The notes: generated by a model not told the origin, from the letters alone. Counted from the first letter of the stretch, positions 1 to 9,382 are shown. The stretch is DNA of 64,000 nt from Sinorhizobium sp. B11 (GCA_039725955.1 CP091034.1:2170001-2234000), one strand, 5' to 3'. Program-made: numbers and translations.

Positions 1-271
1 CAACCAGTTGCTGCAGCGCATGTTGCGCCTGCCTGCCACAGGCCCAGTCCTGCCCCTGCCGCTCGCAAGTCTGCGACAGTTCCGGCGCGTCGATACCATC
101 AAGCCGCATGCGTTCGCCATCGAGAACGAGGCTGTCACCGTCGGCGGCGCGAAAGGCGCCCTGGTGCCGGATGTCGGGCCTATCGTTGAGCTTGGCCGCG
201 ATTAATGCAACGAGAACAAGAAAAGCCAGAGCGGTTGCACCGTCCCGGGTCAAGACCAGAAGCCGTGCCAC
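1..271 (-). CDS. Thermonuclease-family (SNase-like) protein, partial
   Basis: This gene runs off the left edge; only its first 90 codons are present. It opens with GTG at 271, eight bases after a near-perfect AAGGAGG site. Residues 9-27 form one hydrophobic segment (a signal peptide or membrane anchor). Then comes the typical start of a staphylococcal-nuclease fold: ADGDSLVLDGERMRLDGIDA followed by PELSQTC, with the Asp of DGD and the Asp of DGIDAPE that in this family sit near the calcium and active site. The catalytic Arg/Glu region lies outside the window, so activity cannot be judged. Many rhizobial proteins of this type are exported and of unknown substrate. Confidence 0.75.
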   Translation of the reverse strand, partial: MARLLVLTRDGATALAFLVLVALIAAKLNDRPDIRHQGAFRAADGDSLVLDGERMRLDGIDAPELSQTCERQGQDWACGRQAQHALQQLV

Positions 272-377
272 GCTTTTGCCTCCTTGAAAAACAAACCCTT
301 GGCAAAGATGGCAAACATCTTCTTAAGAATTTCCGGTTAAGCTCTTATTCATCTGTGGGACAAGTTTCAACGTGCAC

Positions 378-1913
378 ATGAGTACCGGCGTCAGCACATC
401 AACCGACAAGATCATTGTCGACAAATCGCGCGGCCACCGCAACAAGGCGGTTTCCAAGGCCGTCCGGCAGACGCGCGAACGCTTGCAGTCCGGCCATGCC
501 TCCAACTCCGCCTTCGATCGCGACGTGCTGCAGATGTATGTTGCTGCTGTCCTGCAGGGCGCGGCGATAATGCCGCCCTTCGTCATTATCGTTGCAGCAC
601 TCGGCACCTATTTCGCCGAGGATGCGAGCTTGTTCTTCTGGGCGCTGCTGACGCTGACCTGCCATGCTGCCAATATCCTCCTGGCCCGCCGTGCCAGAAA
701 GCAGGAGATCACTGCCGACACGGTACGCCGCTGGCGCAACCTGTTGCTGGCGGGCCAGTTCCTGATCGGTTGCTGCTGGGCGGTGTTTGCCTTGCAGGAG
801 TGTTCAGCCTGCGAACCTTCGAGCTTCACCCTCTATAAGGGCGCTACCCTGCTGATCGCGCTGTCGGTCGCGACCATGTCGAATTTCATGCTGACGCCCG
901 CTGTTCTCGTCGGTTTTGCGCCTGCTGTCGTAGCACTCGCGGCAAAAAGTGGCATTTCGCGCGATATTCTCGAACTCTGCCTGACCGGCGTCTTCACCAC
1001 GACGGTCGTCTTCTTCAATTACATCAGCGACCGGCTCTTCCAGTCCAGCCTGAAGATCCTTTCCTTCCAGTCGGAAAAGGATGATCTGATCGCCGAGCTG
1101 GAAGTGGCCAAATCCATGTCCGACGAGGCTCGCCGCCGTGCGGAGGAGGCAAACCTCGCCAAGTCGCGCTTCCTTGCCTCCATGTCGCATGAACTGCGCA
1201 CGCCGCTGAATGCCATTCTCGGTTTCTCCGAGGTCATGTCGGCGGAGGTCATGGGGCCGCTCGCCAATCCGACCTACAAGGAATATGCCGGAGACATCCA
1301 TCGCTCCGGCCAGCATCTGCTCGATTTGATCAACGAGATCCTCGACCTTTCCCGTATCGAAGCCGGCCGATACGAGCTCAGCGAAGAGGCGATCTCGCTG
1401 CTCGATATCACCGAAGACTGCATCGGCATGGTGCAACTTCGCGCCCGCGCCAAGAACATCACGATCCACGATCAGGTCGAGCGCCAGCTCCCGTCGATCT
1501 GGGCAGATGAGAAATCCATGCGCCAGGTAGTGCTCAATCTTCTTTCCAATGCCGTGAAATTCACGCCTCAGGGTGGAGAAATCAACGTCAAGGTCGGCTG
1601 GACTGCCGGCGGTGGTCAATACATCTCGATCAAGGATAACGGCCCCGGCATCCCCGAAGAAGAAATCCCGGTCGTGCTGTCGGCTTTCGGCCAGGGATCG
1701 ATTGCCATCAAGAGCGCCGAACAGGGCACCGGCCTGGGCCTGCCGATTGTCCAGGCGATCCTTGCCAAGCATGACGGCCAGTTCATCCTGAAATCCAGGC
1801 TGCGCGAAGGCACCGAAGTCATCGCCATCCTGCCGGCCAAGCGCGTGCTGCAGAGCATCCCGGCCGTGGAAGAAGCGCAGCCCGTCACCAAGAAGCGCAA
1901 GAGCTTCGCCTAG
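378..1913 (+). CDS. Membrane sensor histidine kinase
   Basis: A two-component sensor kinase of about 511 residues. The N-terminal ~220 residues hold several hydrophobic segments, followed by a charged, probably coiled-coil linker. The phosphoacceptor helix has SMSHELRTPLNAILGF with its His encoded at 1188-1190. The ATPase domain shows an N box (LLSNAVKFTP), a G1 box (DNGPGIP) and a G2 box (GTGLGLP), so it should be catalytically competent. The N-terminus lacks an obvious large periplasmic domain, so the signal may be membrane-borne. The layout resembles the PdhS/PleC-type kinases of alphaproteobacteria, but I cannot name the partner; no response regulator is adjacent. ATG at 378 is preferred over an in-frame GTG at 372. 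Confidence 0.88.
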   Translation: MSTGVSTSTDKIIVDKSRGHRNKAVSKAVRQTRERLQSGHASNSAFDRDVLQMYVAAVLQGAAIMPPFVIIVAALGTYFAEDASLFFWALLTLTCHAANILLARRARKQEITADTVRRWRNLLLAGQFLIGCCWAVFALQECSACEPSSFTLYKGATLLIALSVATMSNFMLTPAVLVGFAPAVVALAAKSGISRDILELCLTGVFTTTVVFFNYISDRLFQSSLKILSFQSEKDDLIAELEVAKSMSDEARRRAEEANLAKSRFLASMSHELRTPLNAILGFSEVMSAEVMGPLANPTYKEYAGDIHRSGQHLLDLINEILDLSRIEAGRYELSEEAISLLDITEDCIGMVQLRARAKNITIHDQVERQLPSIWADEKSMRQVVLNLLSNAVKFTPQGGEINVKVGWTAGGGQYISIKDNGPGIPEEEIPVVLSAFGQGSIAIKSAEQGTGLGLPIVQAILAKHDGQFILKSRLREGTEVIAILPAKRVLQSIPAVEEAQPVTKKRKSFA

Positions 1914-1926
1914 TCATCTCATTCTT

Positions 1927-2307
1927 TTAGAAGAATAGATGCTTGATCACGACGAAGCCGAGATAGAGGCAACAGGCGGCGATCATGCAGCTCACGGCAA
2001 AAGAGCCGAGATCCTTGGCATGTTTGCCGACGATGGAGATCTCAGGTGATATCCGGTCGATCACTTCCTCGACCGCTGTATTCATCGCCTCGATTGAAAA
2101 GAGTCCGAGGAATAGCACCGTCGTGATGACGAACTCTGCGGCATCCGCACCGATCAGGAAAAGCAGGATCAGTGCCGCGACGAAAAAGCCGATCTCCTGC
2201 CGGAAAGCCGATTCCTTCAGCACCCGCTGCAAGCCGGCCAGTGAATAACCGGCCGCTGCCAGGAAATGGCGAAATCCTGTCTCCTTGGTCACCGCAGGTT
2301 TGGTCAA
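1927..2307 (-). CDS. dgkA: Diacylglycerol kinase
   Basis: A small integral-membrane lipid kinase that phosphorylates diacylglycerol to phosphatidic acid, recycling head-group donors such as those used for membrane-derived glucans. Three hydrophobic helices and the family signature EAMNTAVEEVIDRI with its catalytic/ATP-binding Glu and Asn are clear, and the length (~126 aa) fits the ~120-aa family. The reading frame stays open far upstream, but homology starts near here. I chose TTG at 2307 because GAGGGG lies six bases before it; GTG at 2292 is the alternative. It is convergent with the sensor kinase gene, 13 bases away. Confidence 0.85.
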   Translation of the reverse strand: MTKPAVTKETGFRHFLAAAGYSLAGLQRVLKESAFRQEIGFFVAALILLFLIGADAAEFVITTVLFLGLFSIEAMNTAVEEVIDRISPEISIVGKHAKDLGSFAVSCMIAACCLYLGFVVIKHLFF

Positions 2308-2428
2308 CGGCCCCTCGTTTTCCCCGCGCCGATCCCCGAACCGGCGCTCTGTTTTTAAGCGAATACGCAGATACCGTGTCGCTGGCTCGCGTGCAAGCAA
2401 TGTGCAAGCCGCCTTGGCGGTTCCAGCC

Positions 2429-3445
2429 CTAGTGTTTTCCGGAGACACCGGCCTGGGCGAAGGTCGCCATGCCGGAATGGCAGGCGGCGGCCGCCTTGAC
2501 GATGCCGGCGGCGAGGGCTGCTCCCGTACCTTCGCCGAGCCGCATGCCGAGCGCCAGAAGCGGCGTCTTGCCGAGCTGCTCGATGGCGCGCAGATGCCCC
2601 GGTTCGGCCGAGACATGCCCGATCAGGCAATGGTCGAGCGCCGACGGGTTGGCCGCCCGGAGGATCGCGCCGGCCGCTGTCGCCGTATAACCGTCGATCA
2701 GCACCGGAATGCGCTCCATGCGCGCCGCAAGAATTGCACCTGCCATCGCTGCGATCTCGCGGCCGCCGAGCCGGCGCATGATTTCCAGGGGATCGTCGAG
2801 GTGATCGCTGTGCAGCTCCACTGCACGCTCGACGGCATCGATCTTGCGTTCCAGCATCTCGCCTTCCGAGCCCGTTCCGGGGCCGACCCAATCGCGTGCG
2901 GTGCCGCCGTAAAGCGCATAGTTGATCGCGGCCGCGATCGTCGTATTGCCGATGCCCATTTCGCCGATGCAGAGCAGGTCCGTGCCGCCGGCAATCGCTT
3001 CCATGCCGAAGGCCATGGTGGCCGCACAGTCGCGCTCGGAAAGAGCGGCTTCCTCGGTGATGTCGCCGGTCGGATAATCGAGCGCCAGGTCGAAAACCTT
3101 GAGGCCGAGATCGTTGGCCACACAGATCTGGTTGATCGCCGCCCCGCCGGCTGCGAAATTCTCCACCATCTGCTGCGTCACCTCAGGCGGGAAAGGCGTG
3201 ATGCCCTGCCGCACCACACCGTGATTGCCGGCAAAGATCGCCACCAGCGGCCGGTTGACGGCGGGCGCCCTGCCCGTCCAGGCCGCGAGCCAGAAGGCGA
3301 TTTCTTCAAGTCGTCCAAGAGCGCCCGGCGGCTTCGTCAGTTGCGCGTCGCGTTCGCGGGCGGCGACCAGTGCACGGGCATCCGGTCCCGGCAGGTCGCG
3401 GATTAGGGCGCGAAAATCGTCGAACGGCAGGCCTGAAACGCTCAT
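2429..3445 (-). CDS. cobT: Nicotinate-nucleotide--dimethylbenzimidazole phosphoribosyltransferase
   Basis: Transfers ribose phosphate from nicotinate mononucleotide to 5,6-dimethylbenzimidazole, giving alpha-ribazole phosphate for the lower ligand of cobalamin (called CobU in the aerobic-pathway naming). The 338-residue length is normal. Visible family features are TKPPGALGRLEEIA near the N-terminus, IFAGNHGV, CIGEMGIGNTT in the nucleotide-binding region, and the C-terminal GMRLGEGTGAALA with the catalytic Glu. ATG at 3445 matches the usual start (MSVSGLPFDDF). It is divergent from cobS across about 155 bp, so the two late cobalamin genes probably share a promoter region. I see no cobalamin riboswitch there. 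Confidence 0.95.
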   Translation of the reverse strand: MSVSGLPFDDFRALIRDLPGPDARALVAARERDAQLTKPPGALGRLEEIAFWLAAWTGRAPAVNRPLVAIFAGNHGVVRQGITPFPPEVTQQMVENFAAGGAAINQICVANDLGLKVFDLALDYPTGDITEEAALSERDCAATMAFGMEAIAGGTDLLCIGEMGIGNTTIAAAINYALYGGTARDWVGPGTGSEGEMLERKIDAVERAVELHSDHLDDPLEIMRRLGGREIAAMAGAILAARMERIPVLIDGYTATAAGAILRAANPSALDHCLIGHVSAEPGHLRAIEQLGKTPLLALGMRLGEGTGAALAAGIVKAAAACHSGMATFAQAGVSGKH

Positions 3446-3600
3446 CTGGATGGCTTTCCTTGTATTCTTGTCTTTTCCCGGCAAATCGGGTTCTTTGCGT
3501 GGCGACTCTCTTAAAGCGACGGGCCAAGAGGAACAACCTCAAAAGCCGCAGCAAGACAAAGACGCCGGGAGAGACAGGGGACCGCAGGAATGATCCGGAA

Positions 3601-4380
3601 ATGATAAAAGCCATCGTGGTCGATGCCGCGCGTGCCGTAGCTTTCCTGAGCCGTATTCCGATGCCGCCATGGCTCTTTGCCGGCTATGACGGCAAGCTTG
3701 GCCGGCTGGTGCGCGTCTTCCCGCTCGCCGGTCTCCTCATCGGTGCCTTGCCCGCGCTCGTCTTCCTGCTGATGCTGGCCTTCCGCGCCGACCGCCTGAT
3801 GGCGGCGCTCGTCGCCCTCGCCGTGCTGACGATCCTCACCGGAGCGCTGCATGAAGACGGGCTTGCCGATACGGCCGACGGCATCGGCGGCGGCAAGTCG
3901 CGCGAGCAGAGCCTGATCATCATGAAGGACAGCCGCATCGGCAGCTATGGGGCGATCGCCCTGATCCTCTCCTTCGCTCTCCGGGCCTCCGCACTTGCCG
4001 CCATTGCCCGCGAGGCAGCACCCTTTGCCGCTGCTCTTGCCATTCCGGCCGTTGCCGCGCTCAGTCGCGGTGCAATTGCCTGGCACTGGCAGCGCCTTCC
4101 CGCTGCAAAGCCGGATGGCCTTGCAGCTTCGGCTGGCAGCCCCGTCGAGGCGACGATGCAGATCGCGCTCGTCGTGGCAGGCTTTATCACTGCCATGCTC
4201 GTCTGGCCCGCGCTCGGTCTGCTTCCCTTCGTCTCGGCTCTCCTCGCCGCCGGCCTCTCGACGCTTGTCTTCACCTGGTTTATCCGCCGCAGGCTCGGCG
4301 GCCATACCGGCGACACGCTTGGCGCCACCCAGCAGATTTGCGAGGTCGCGGCTTTCTGCGCTCTTGCCATGGCCCTCTGA
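3601..4380 (+). CDS. cobS: Adenosylcobinamide-GDP ribazoletransferase (cobalamin synthase)
   Basis: Integral membrane enzyme joining adenosylcobinamide-GDP with alpha-ribazole to complete cobalamin. The protein is 259 residues with several hydrophobic helices. The conserved GALHEDGLADTADGIGGG block (Asp-rich, metal/GDP binding) and the KDSRIGSYGA motif are both intact, and GDTLGATQQICEV near the C-terminus is also typical. ATG at 3601 is the natural start. It is divergent from cobT, whose product makes one of its substrates after dephosphorylation. Downstream genes follow closely on the same strand. Confidence 0.95.
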   Translation: MIKAIVVDAARAVAFLSRIPMPPWLFAGYDGKLGRLVRVFPLAGLLIGALPALVFLLMLAFRADRLMAALVALAVLTILTGALHEDGLADTADGIGGGKSREQSLIIMKDSRIGSYGAIALILSFALRASALAAIAREAAPFAAALAIPAVAALSRGAIAWHWQRLPAAKPDGLAASAGSPVEATMQIALVVAGFITAMLVWPALGLLPFVSALLAAGLSTLVFTWFIRRRLGGHTGDTLGATQQICEVAAFCALAMAL

Positions 4381-4389
4381 AATCACGAT

Positions 4390-4596
4390 ATGACGCTCAT
4401 GCGAACACCCTGCATCCGCATATGCTCCCTGGATCCTCTCACCGGTCTCTGCGCCGGATGTGGCCGCACAACGGATGAAATCGTCGGCTGGATGTGCTTT
4501 TCCGACGAGGACCGCGAAGCCATCATGAACAGCCTGCCCGCCAGGCTCGCAGCACTTGTTCCCGAATCGGCGAAAACTCTGGAGGCGACGGCCTGA
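4390..4596 (+). CDS. DUF1289 domain protein
   Basis: A 68-residue protein of the DUF1289 family. It carries the family's cysteine pattern PCIRICSLDPLTGLCAGCGR followed by TTDEIVGW, suggesting a small metal-binding (Zn or Fe-S) module; the function is not established. It starts 9 bp after cobS and its stop overlaps the next gene's start (TGATG), so it is probably in one transcript with both. An alternative start is the second Met at 4399. Confidence 0.85.
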   Translation: MTLMRTPCIRICSLDPLTGLCAGCGRTTDEIVGWMCFSDEDREAIMNSLPARLAALVPESAKTLEATA

Positions 4597-5294
4597 TGCG
4601 CCTCATCCTCCTGCTTGCCGTCATCGGCGTCGGCCTTGCGGTCCTGCTCTTCAACAGTGATCAGACTCGTATTTTTGGACTGGCAAGCAACGATTTCGGC
4701 CGCTTCGTCTACCTGCTGCCGATCGCCCTGATGCTGGCTGCCGGTATCTTGGGCAGCCGTCGAAACATAGGCCAGACCATGCGGCAGTTGATGATCTGGC
4801 TGGTCATCATTCTTGCGCTCGCCACTGCCTATCTCTACCGGCAGGATGCGCTCGGTGTCGGCAACCGCCTGCTTGCCGGCCTCGTGCCCGGCCGTGCTGT
4901 CGTCGTCACAACGAGCGAAGGCGGGCAGGAAGTCATCGTGCACAAGATGCTGAACGGCCATTTCGAGGCCGAGGTCTCGGTCAACGGCCAGTCGGTCCCG
5001 ATGCTGGTCGATACCGGCGCCAGCATGGTGGCGCTCTCGCACGCCGATGCGTTGCGCATCGGCATCGATCCGAAGCAGCTCACCTACTCCATGACCGTGA
5101 TGACTGCGAACGGCCGCGCTCGCGCCGCGCCCATCACCCTCGATCAGGTGGCGATCGGCCCCATCGTGCGTCACAATGTTGCCGCCACTGTCGCCGAAGA
5201 TGGCAGGCTCGACCAGAGCCTGCTCGGCATGAGTTTCCTCGAAACGCTGGGCTCCCTGCAGATGCAGACGGATGAGCTGAGGATGCGGGACTAA
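4596..5294 (+). CDS. Membrane-anchored retropepsin-like aspartic protease (TIGR02281 family)
   Basis: A 232-residue protein with three N-terminal hydrophobic segments (about 1-20, 30-48, 60-75) and a C-terminal single-copy aspartyl protease domain. The active-site motif is VPMLVDTGASMVALS, with the catalytic Asp in DTGAS. Later, GMSFLETLG matches the family's conserved end. Proteins of this clan act as dimers; in alphaproteobacteria they are conserved but have no assigned substrate. It overlaps the DUF1289 gene by one base, so translation is probably coupled. The catalytic domain is probably periplasmic. Confidence 0.85.
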   Translation: MRLILLLAVIGVGLAVLLFNSDQTRIFGLASNDFGRFVYLLPIALMLAAGILGSRRNIGQTMRQLMIWLVIILALATAYLYRQDALGVGNRLLAGLVPGRAVVVTTSEGGQEVIVHKMLNGHFEAEVSVNGQSVPMLVDTGASMVALSHADALRIGIDPKQLTYSMTVMTANGRARAAPITLDQVAIGPIVRHNVAATVAEDGRLDQSLLGMSFLETLGSLQMQTDELRMRD

Positions 5295-6280
5295 CGGTCA
5301 ATGGTGGCCATGATCCAGTCCGCATAACGGTTCCCGCATATCGTCCCGGTCACAAGCGCTGCATCGAGCCTCCGCATCTCCTCAGCGTCCAGGTGGATAG
5401 AGGCAGCAGCAACATTCTCTTCCAGATAGGATCTGCGCTTGGTGCCGGGGATCGGCACGATATCGTCGCCCTTGTGCAGCAGCCAGGCGAGCGCGATCTG
5501 ACCGGGCTTCACGCCCTTGTTCGCGGCTATGTCGAAGACGATCTGCGCCGCCTGCATGTTGGAATCGTAATTTGCGCCCTGATATCGCGGGTCGATCCGC
5601 CGCGTGTCGCCTTCCGGATAGTCCTCGGCCCGCGTCACGCCACCGGCGAGGAAGCCGCGTCCCAGAGGGCAGAACGGTACAAGACCGATCCCAAGCTCGC
5701 GCAGAACCGGAATGATCTCAGGTTCCAGGTTCCGCTCCCAGAGCGAATATTCGCTTTGCAGCGCAGAAACAGGATGGACAGCATGGGCGCGCCGAAGATT
5801 GGCGATACCGACCTCCGAAAGCCCGAAGAAGCGCACCTTGCCTGCAATGACCAGATCCCTGACAGTGCCGGCCACGTCCTCGATCGGGACGCTCCTGTCG
5901 AGGCGGTGCTGGTAAAGCAGGTCAATATGATCGGTCTGCAGCCGGCTGAGGCAACCCTCGACAACCCGGATGATGTTCTCCGGCCTGCTATCTGTGCCGA
6001 CGATCCTGTCACCGTCGAAGCGTGAGCCGAATTTGGTCGCGATCACCACCTTTTCGCGCCGATCCGTGAACGCCTTGCCAAGTAGAGTCTCGTTCTTGAA
6101 TGGGCCGTAATTTTCGGCCGTGTCGAAGAAATCGCAACCCAGCTCGATGGCGCGGTGCAGGGTCGCGATCGATTCCGCCTCGTCGGCTGGCCCGTAGGAC
6201 TGGCTCATGCCCATGCAACCGAGGCCGATTGCTCCGACTTCCAGTCCCTGACTGCCAAGTTTTCGTCTGCTCAATGTCAT
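5291..6280 (-). CDS. Aldo/keto reductase
   Basis: An NADPH-dependent aldo/keto reductase of about 329 residues. It has the N-terminal signature LGLGCMGMS, the catalytic tetrad region FDTAENYG (Asp and Tyr), a Lys in VVIATKFG and the His in DLLYQHRLD. The NADPH-binding VPIPGTKRR lies near the C-terminus. Natural substrates cannot be read from sequence. It is divergent from an AraC-family regulator 112 bp away that probably controls it. Its 3' end overlaps the convergent protease gene by 4 bp. A second, related enzyme lies at 27979-28965. Confidence 0.9.
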   Translation of the reverse strand: MTLSRRKLGSQGLEVGAIGLGCMGMSQSYGPADEAESIATLHRAIELGCDFFDTAENYGPFKNETLLGKAFTDRREKVVIATKFGSRFDGDRIVGTDSRPENIIRVVEGCLSRLQTDHIDLLYQHRLDRSVPIEDVAGTVRDLVIAGKVRFFGLSEVGIANLRRAHAVHPVSALQSEYSLWERNLEPEIIPVLRELGIGLVPFCPLGRGFLAGGVTRAEDYPEGDTRRIDPRYQGANYDSNMQAAQIVFDIAANKGVKPGQIALAWLLHKGDDIVPIPGTKRRSYLEENVAAASIHLDAEEMRRLDAALVTGTICGNRYADWIMATIDR

Positions 6281-6392
6281 GAAGATTCTCTCTGTCCAAT
6301 ACCGCCGGTGCGGCGGCATGGATCAAAGTTAGAACCGTCAGGTCGGATTATGAATGCTTGAACGTGTGGAATACTTGCGCGATAGTGCGAGA

Positions 6393-7361
6393 ATGCCTTC
6401 CGATCCCTTCTCCGATATCCTGAAATTCACCAATGCCGAAACGCTTGTCACGGGTGGGTTCACGGCTGGAGGTCCCTGGGCAATCCGTTTTCCGGTGCCG
6501 AAGACGATCAAGTTCTTTGCCGTGGTTAAAGGCAGCTGCTGGGTTGATATCGATGGTGAGCCGAAGCCGATGCTGTTCGAAGCCGGCGATGTCGGCCTAC
6601 TTTCGGCGCGGCGCTCCTTCGTGCTGTCGAGCGCACTCGATGTTCCGGCGGTCGATGCGATGAGCCTGTTTTCAGGTGCCGGCCGCACGACCGCGCAGCT
6701 TGGCGATGGCGACGACTTTGCCCATATCGGCGGCCATGTGCTGCTCGATCCCGTCAGCGGCCGCTTGCTGGCCGATGTTCTGCCGCCCTGGATACACATC
6801 GGCGCAGCGTCCCGGCAGGCTTCGACTATCAGATGGATTCTCGACCAGCTCGTCAACGAACGCGCTTCCGCAGAGCCCGGCGCTCATCTTGCCTGCGAGC
6901 AACTTGCCCAGCTTCTCTTCATCCAGATCCTTCGCGCCCATCTGAAAACGGCGGCGCTCATGCCTCCCGGCTGGCTACGGGCGTTGTCGCATCCCCGCCT
7001 CGCACCCGCACTGCGCCTCATGCATGGTGACCCGACCCGTTCCTGGCATCTGGATGAGCTTGCCAGTGCCTGCGCCATGTCGCGCACGACCTTTGCTTTT
7101 CATTTCCGCACGATCTCGGGTGCGGCCCCTCTGACCTATCTCGCAGGATGGCGTATGCACCTTGCCGAACGGGCGCTCAGGGAGGAAACCACCCCTGTCG
7201 CCGTTATCGCCCGCTCGCTCGGCTATACGTCCGAGAGTGCCTTCAGCAATGCCTTCAAGCGCGTGACGGGCAGCTCGCCGAGGGCCTGTCGGGATGCTGC
7301 GCGTTCAAAATCCGGCTTAAACCGGACCAATGGGAAGGCCGAGGAGATCACGAGCCTTTGA
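6393..7361 (+). CDS. AraC-family regulator with cupin sensor domain
   Basis: Transcription regulator with an N-terminal cupin-like ligand domain (family AraC_binding/cupin_6; TAGGPWAIRFP and the later FEAGDVGLLS) and a C-terminal double helix-turn-helix (WHLDELASACAMSRTTFAFHF and IARSLGYTSESAFSNAFKRV). I prefer ATG at 6393 because homologues usually begin with a short Met-x-DP-SDIL sequence; ATG at 6354 in frame would add 13 residues. It is divergent from the aldo/keto reductase, the usual arrangement for a regulator and its target. The effector is unknown. Confidence 0.85.
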   Translation: MPSDPFSDILKFTNAETLVTGGFTAGGPWAIRFPVPKTIKFFAVVKGSCWVDIDGEPKPMLFEAGDVGLLSARRSFVLSSALDVPAVDAMSLFSGAGRTTAQLGDGDDFAHIGGHVLLDPVSGRLLADVLPPWIHIGAASRQASTIRWILDQLVNERASAEPGAHLACEQLAQLLFIQILRAHLKTAALMPPGWLRALSHPRLAPALRLMHGDPTRSWHLDELASACAMSRTTFAFHFRTISGAAPLTYLAGWRMHLAERALREETTPVAVIARSLGYTSESAFSNAFKRVTGSSPRACRDAARSKSGLNRTNGKAEEITSL

Positions 7362-7449
7362 GACGCGGACCGAAGGCCGCACCCGCCTTGCGGCATCGGC
7401 CGTCCCGCCCTAATCTCAGTCTATCCCGCCAATGAGGTCTCATCCGCCA

Positions 7450-8295
7450 ATGTCCACCACAATCGCATTGTTCGGTGCCGGCGCCATGGGCAGTGCCGTC
7501 GGCCGCCGCCTCGCCGAGTCAGGCGCGAGCGTCATCACGTTTCTGGAGGGCCGCAGTGAAGCGACAATCGAGCGCGCCCGAGCCGCTGGCCTCATCGCCG
7601 CTCCGCTTTCGGCATTCACCGAGGCCCATATCATCCTCTCCATCGTTCCCCCGGCAGAGGCGCAGAAGGTTGCGGATCTCGTAGCTCCGGTGCTGCGCGA
7701 CAGCGGCAACAAACCACCCTTTGTCGATCTCAATGCCATTAGCCCGAAGACCATGGAAACGCTGGCCGCAGGCCTCGCTTCCTCTGGCGCCAAGGTCATC
7801 GACGGCTCGATCATCGGCGGCCCGCCGGTTCCCGGCAAGGCCGGCCCGGTCGTCTGCCTCAGCGGTGATCTCGCCGGCGAACCCGATCTGCTCTCCCGCT
7901 TCGGCCTGAAGATCCGCCGCGTGAAAGGCCCCGTTGGAGCCGCCTCCGCATTGAAGATGTGTTACGCCGGCATCAACAAAGGCATCACCGGGCTCTCCGC
8001 CGCCATGTTGCTTGCGGCCGCACGCTCTGGTGCCAGCGACGCATTGAAGGTGGAACTGGCCGAAAGCCAGAGCGAGCATCTGAAGCGGCTGCGGCAGTCC
8101 ATTCCGGACATGTTTCCGAAGGCCTATCGCTGGGTGGCGGAAATGGAAGAGATTGCCGAGTTCCTGGGCGAAGACGATCCCGCCGCCCTCATCTTCAAGG
8201 GCATGGCCGGCGTGTTCCAAACAATCGCCGATGACCGCACCGGCAGCAGGGAACTGATCGCCGCCCTCGAGCGGATGCTCGAAGACGGCGATTAA
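7450..8295 (+). CDS. NAD(P)-dependent oxidoreductase with DUF1932 domain
   Basis: A 6-phosphogluconate-dehydrogenase-like protein of 281 residues. The Rossmann motif IALFGAGAMGSAVG lies at the N-terminus and the beta-hydroxyacid dehydrogenase-type GSIIGGPPVPGKAGP substrate region is present, with a helical DUF1932-type C-terminus (GPVGAASALKMCYAGINKG, containing the probable catalytic Lys). ATG at 7450 is chosen because it gives the normal distance to the nucleotide-binding Gly motif. Substrate unknown. It ends 5 bp before the convergent hydrolase gene. Confidence 0.8.
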   Translation: MSTTIALFGAGAMGSAVGRRLAESGASVITFLEGRSEATIERARAAGLIAAPLSAFTEAHIILSIVPPAEAQKVADLVAPVLRDSGNKPPFVDLNAISPKTMETLAAGLASSGAKVIDGSIIGGPPVPGKAGPVVCLSGDLAGEPDLLSRFGLKIRRVKGPVGAASALKMCYAGINKGITGLSAAMLLAAARSGASDALKVELAESQSEHLKRLRQSIPDMFPKAYRWVAEMEEIAEFLGEDDPAALIFKGMAGVFQTIADDRTGSRELIAALERMLEDGD

Positions 8296-8300
8296 GTCGG

Positions 8301-9272
8301 TCACAGGCCCTGCACGAAATCGATGATCGCGCGGCTGACAATGTCGGGCCGCTCCTGCGGCAGCCAGTGGCCGGCACCGGGCACGAACTGCGTGGCCTTG
8401 AGGTCGGGCGCGAGTTGTGGCATCGCGCCGATAATCTCCCGCATTCCGGGGATGGCAAGGCCCGTATCGCGTTCGCCGGCCATGAACAGCGCGGGGATCT
8501 CGATCTTCAGCCCCGCAAAAGCCTTCTGCAATTCCCAGTTCCGGTCGAGGTTGCGATAGTAGTTCAGGCCGCCGCGAAAGCCCGATGCCTTGAATGCGTC
8601 GACGAACGTATCGAGATCGGATTTCGGAAGCCAGGCGGGAAGTGTATCGCATTCCGGCAGATCGGCGAGCAAACCGGATGCGCGTGAGACCATGCCGAAG
8701 GGATTGGGCGTTCCGTCGCCCGGCAGCCGCGGGCCCGCCTCGCCGCTTGCGGCGCCATAGATCTTGCGAAGCGTGACCTCCACATTCCGCTCGAACTCGG
8801 CCTCCGCCGATCCCGGCTCCTGGAAGTAGAGCACATACAGCAGATGATCTGACGTTGCCGGAAAGATCTTCGTCGGCGGTATCGGCGGCTGACCCATGAG
8901 AGGCACGCTCATCGCGACAACACCCCGGAACCTGTCCGGACGCATCAGCGCGGCCTGCCAGGCAACCGTCGCACCCCAGTCATTGCCAACGATGACAGCC
9001 TGTTCCGCACCAAGCGCATCGACAAGCGCCACCATGTCGGCCACGAGATCGACGACCGTATAGGCGCCGGCCTCATCAGGGCTTTCCGTTCGGCCATAAC
9101 CGCGCATGTCGGGCGCCACGGCATGAAAGCCCGCCCCTGCAAGTGCGGTGATCTGATGACGCCACGCATGCGATGTCTCGGGAAACCCGTGGCACAGCAG
9201 CACCAGCGGCCCCTCGCCCGCTTCGGCAATGTTCATCCTCAAGGTTGCGGTTTCGATCATGCGCTGCTGCAT
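8301..9272 (-). CDS. Alpha/beta hydrolase, epoxide-hydrolase-like
   Basis: A 323-residue alpha/beta hydrolase. The oxyanion-hole HGFPET motif and GYGRT follow the epoxide hydrolase pattern. The nucleophile elbow is VGNDWGA, with Asp rather than Ser as nucleophile, and the lid has a Tyr-rich stretch (LLYVLYFQEPG). The catalytic His is in GAGHWLPQERP. This is the soluble epoxide hydrolase/haloalkane dehalogenase arrangement; I infer an epoxide or related ester substrate. The gene is divergent from an Rrf2-type regulator with a clear palindrome in between. Confidence 0.88.
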   Translation of the reverse strand: MQQRMIETATLRMNIAEAGEGPLVLLCHGFPETSHAWRHQITALAGAGFHAVAPDMRGYGRTESPDEAGAYTVVDLVADMVALVDALGAEQAVIVGNDWGATVAWQAALMRPDRFRGVVAMSVPLMGQPPIPPTKIFPATSDHLLYVLYFQEPGSAEAEFERNVEVTLRKIYGAASGEAGPRLPGDGTPNPFGMVSRASGLLADLPECDTLPAWLPKSDLDTFVDAFKASGFRGGLNYYRNLDRNWELQKAFAGLKIEIPALFMAGERDTGLAIPGMREIIGAMPQLAPDLKATQFVPGAGHWLPQERPDIVSRAIIDFVQGL

Positions 9273-9382
9273 CGCTGCCTCCTCGACAATAAGCCCGTCG
9301 CCCTCGGAAAAATCGCATCCGGGCGACATCGAATCTTTAATTCCGTATCTTTTTACGTTACAGAAAATGGGAGTCAATAGAC

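Noticed and set aside
804..1772. Long minus-strand frame opposite the histidine kinase
   Set aside because: The plus-strand kinase has complete catalytic motifs; the opposite frame has none.
2429..4380. Cobalamin riboswitch between cobT and cobS
   Set aside because: The 155-bp gap is too short and I could not find the conserved B12-box sequence.
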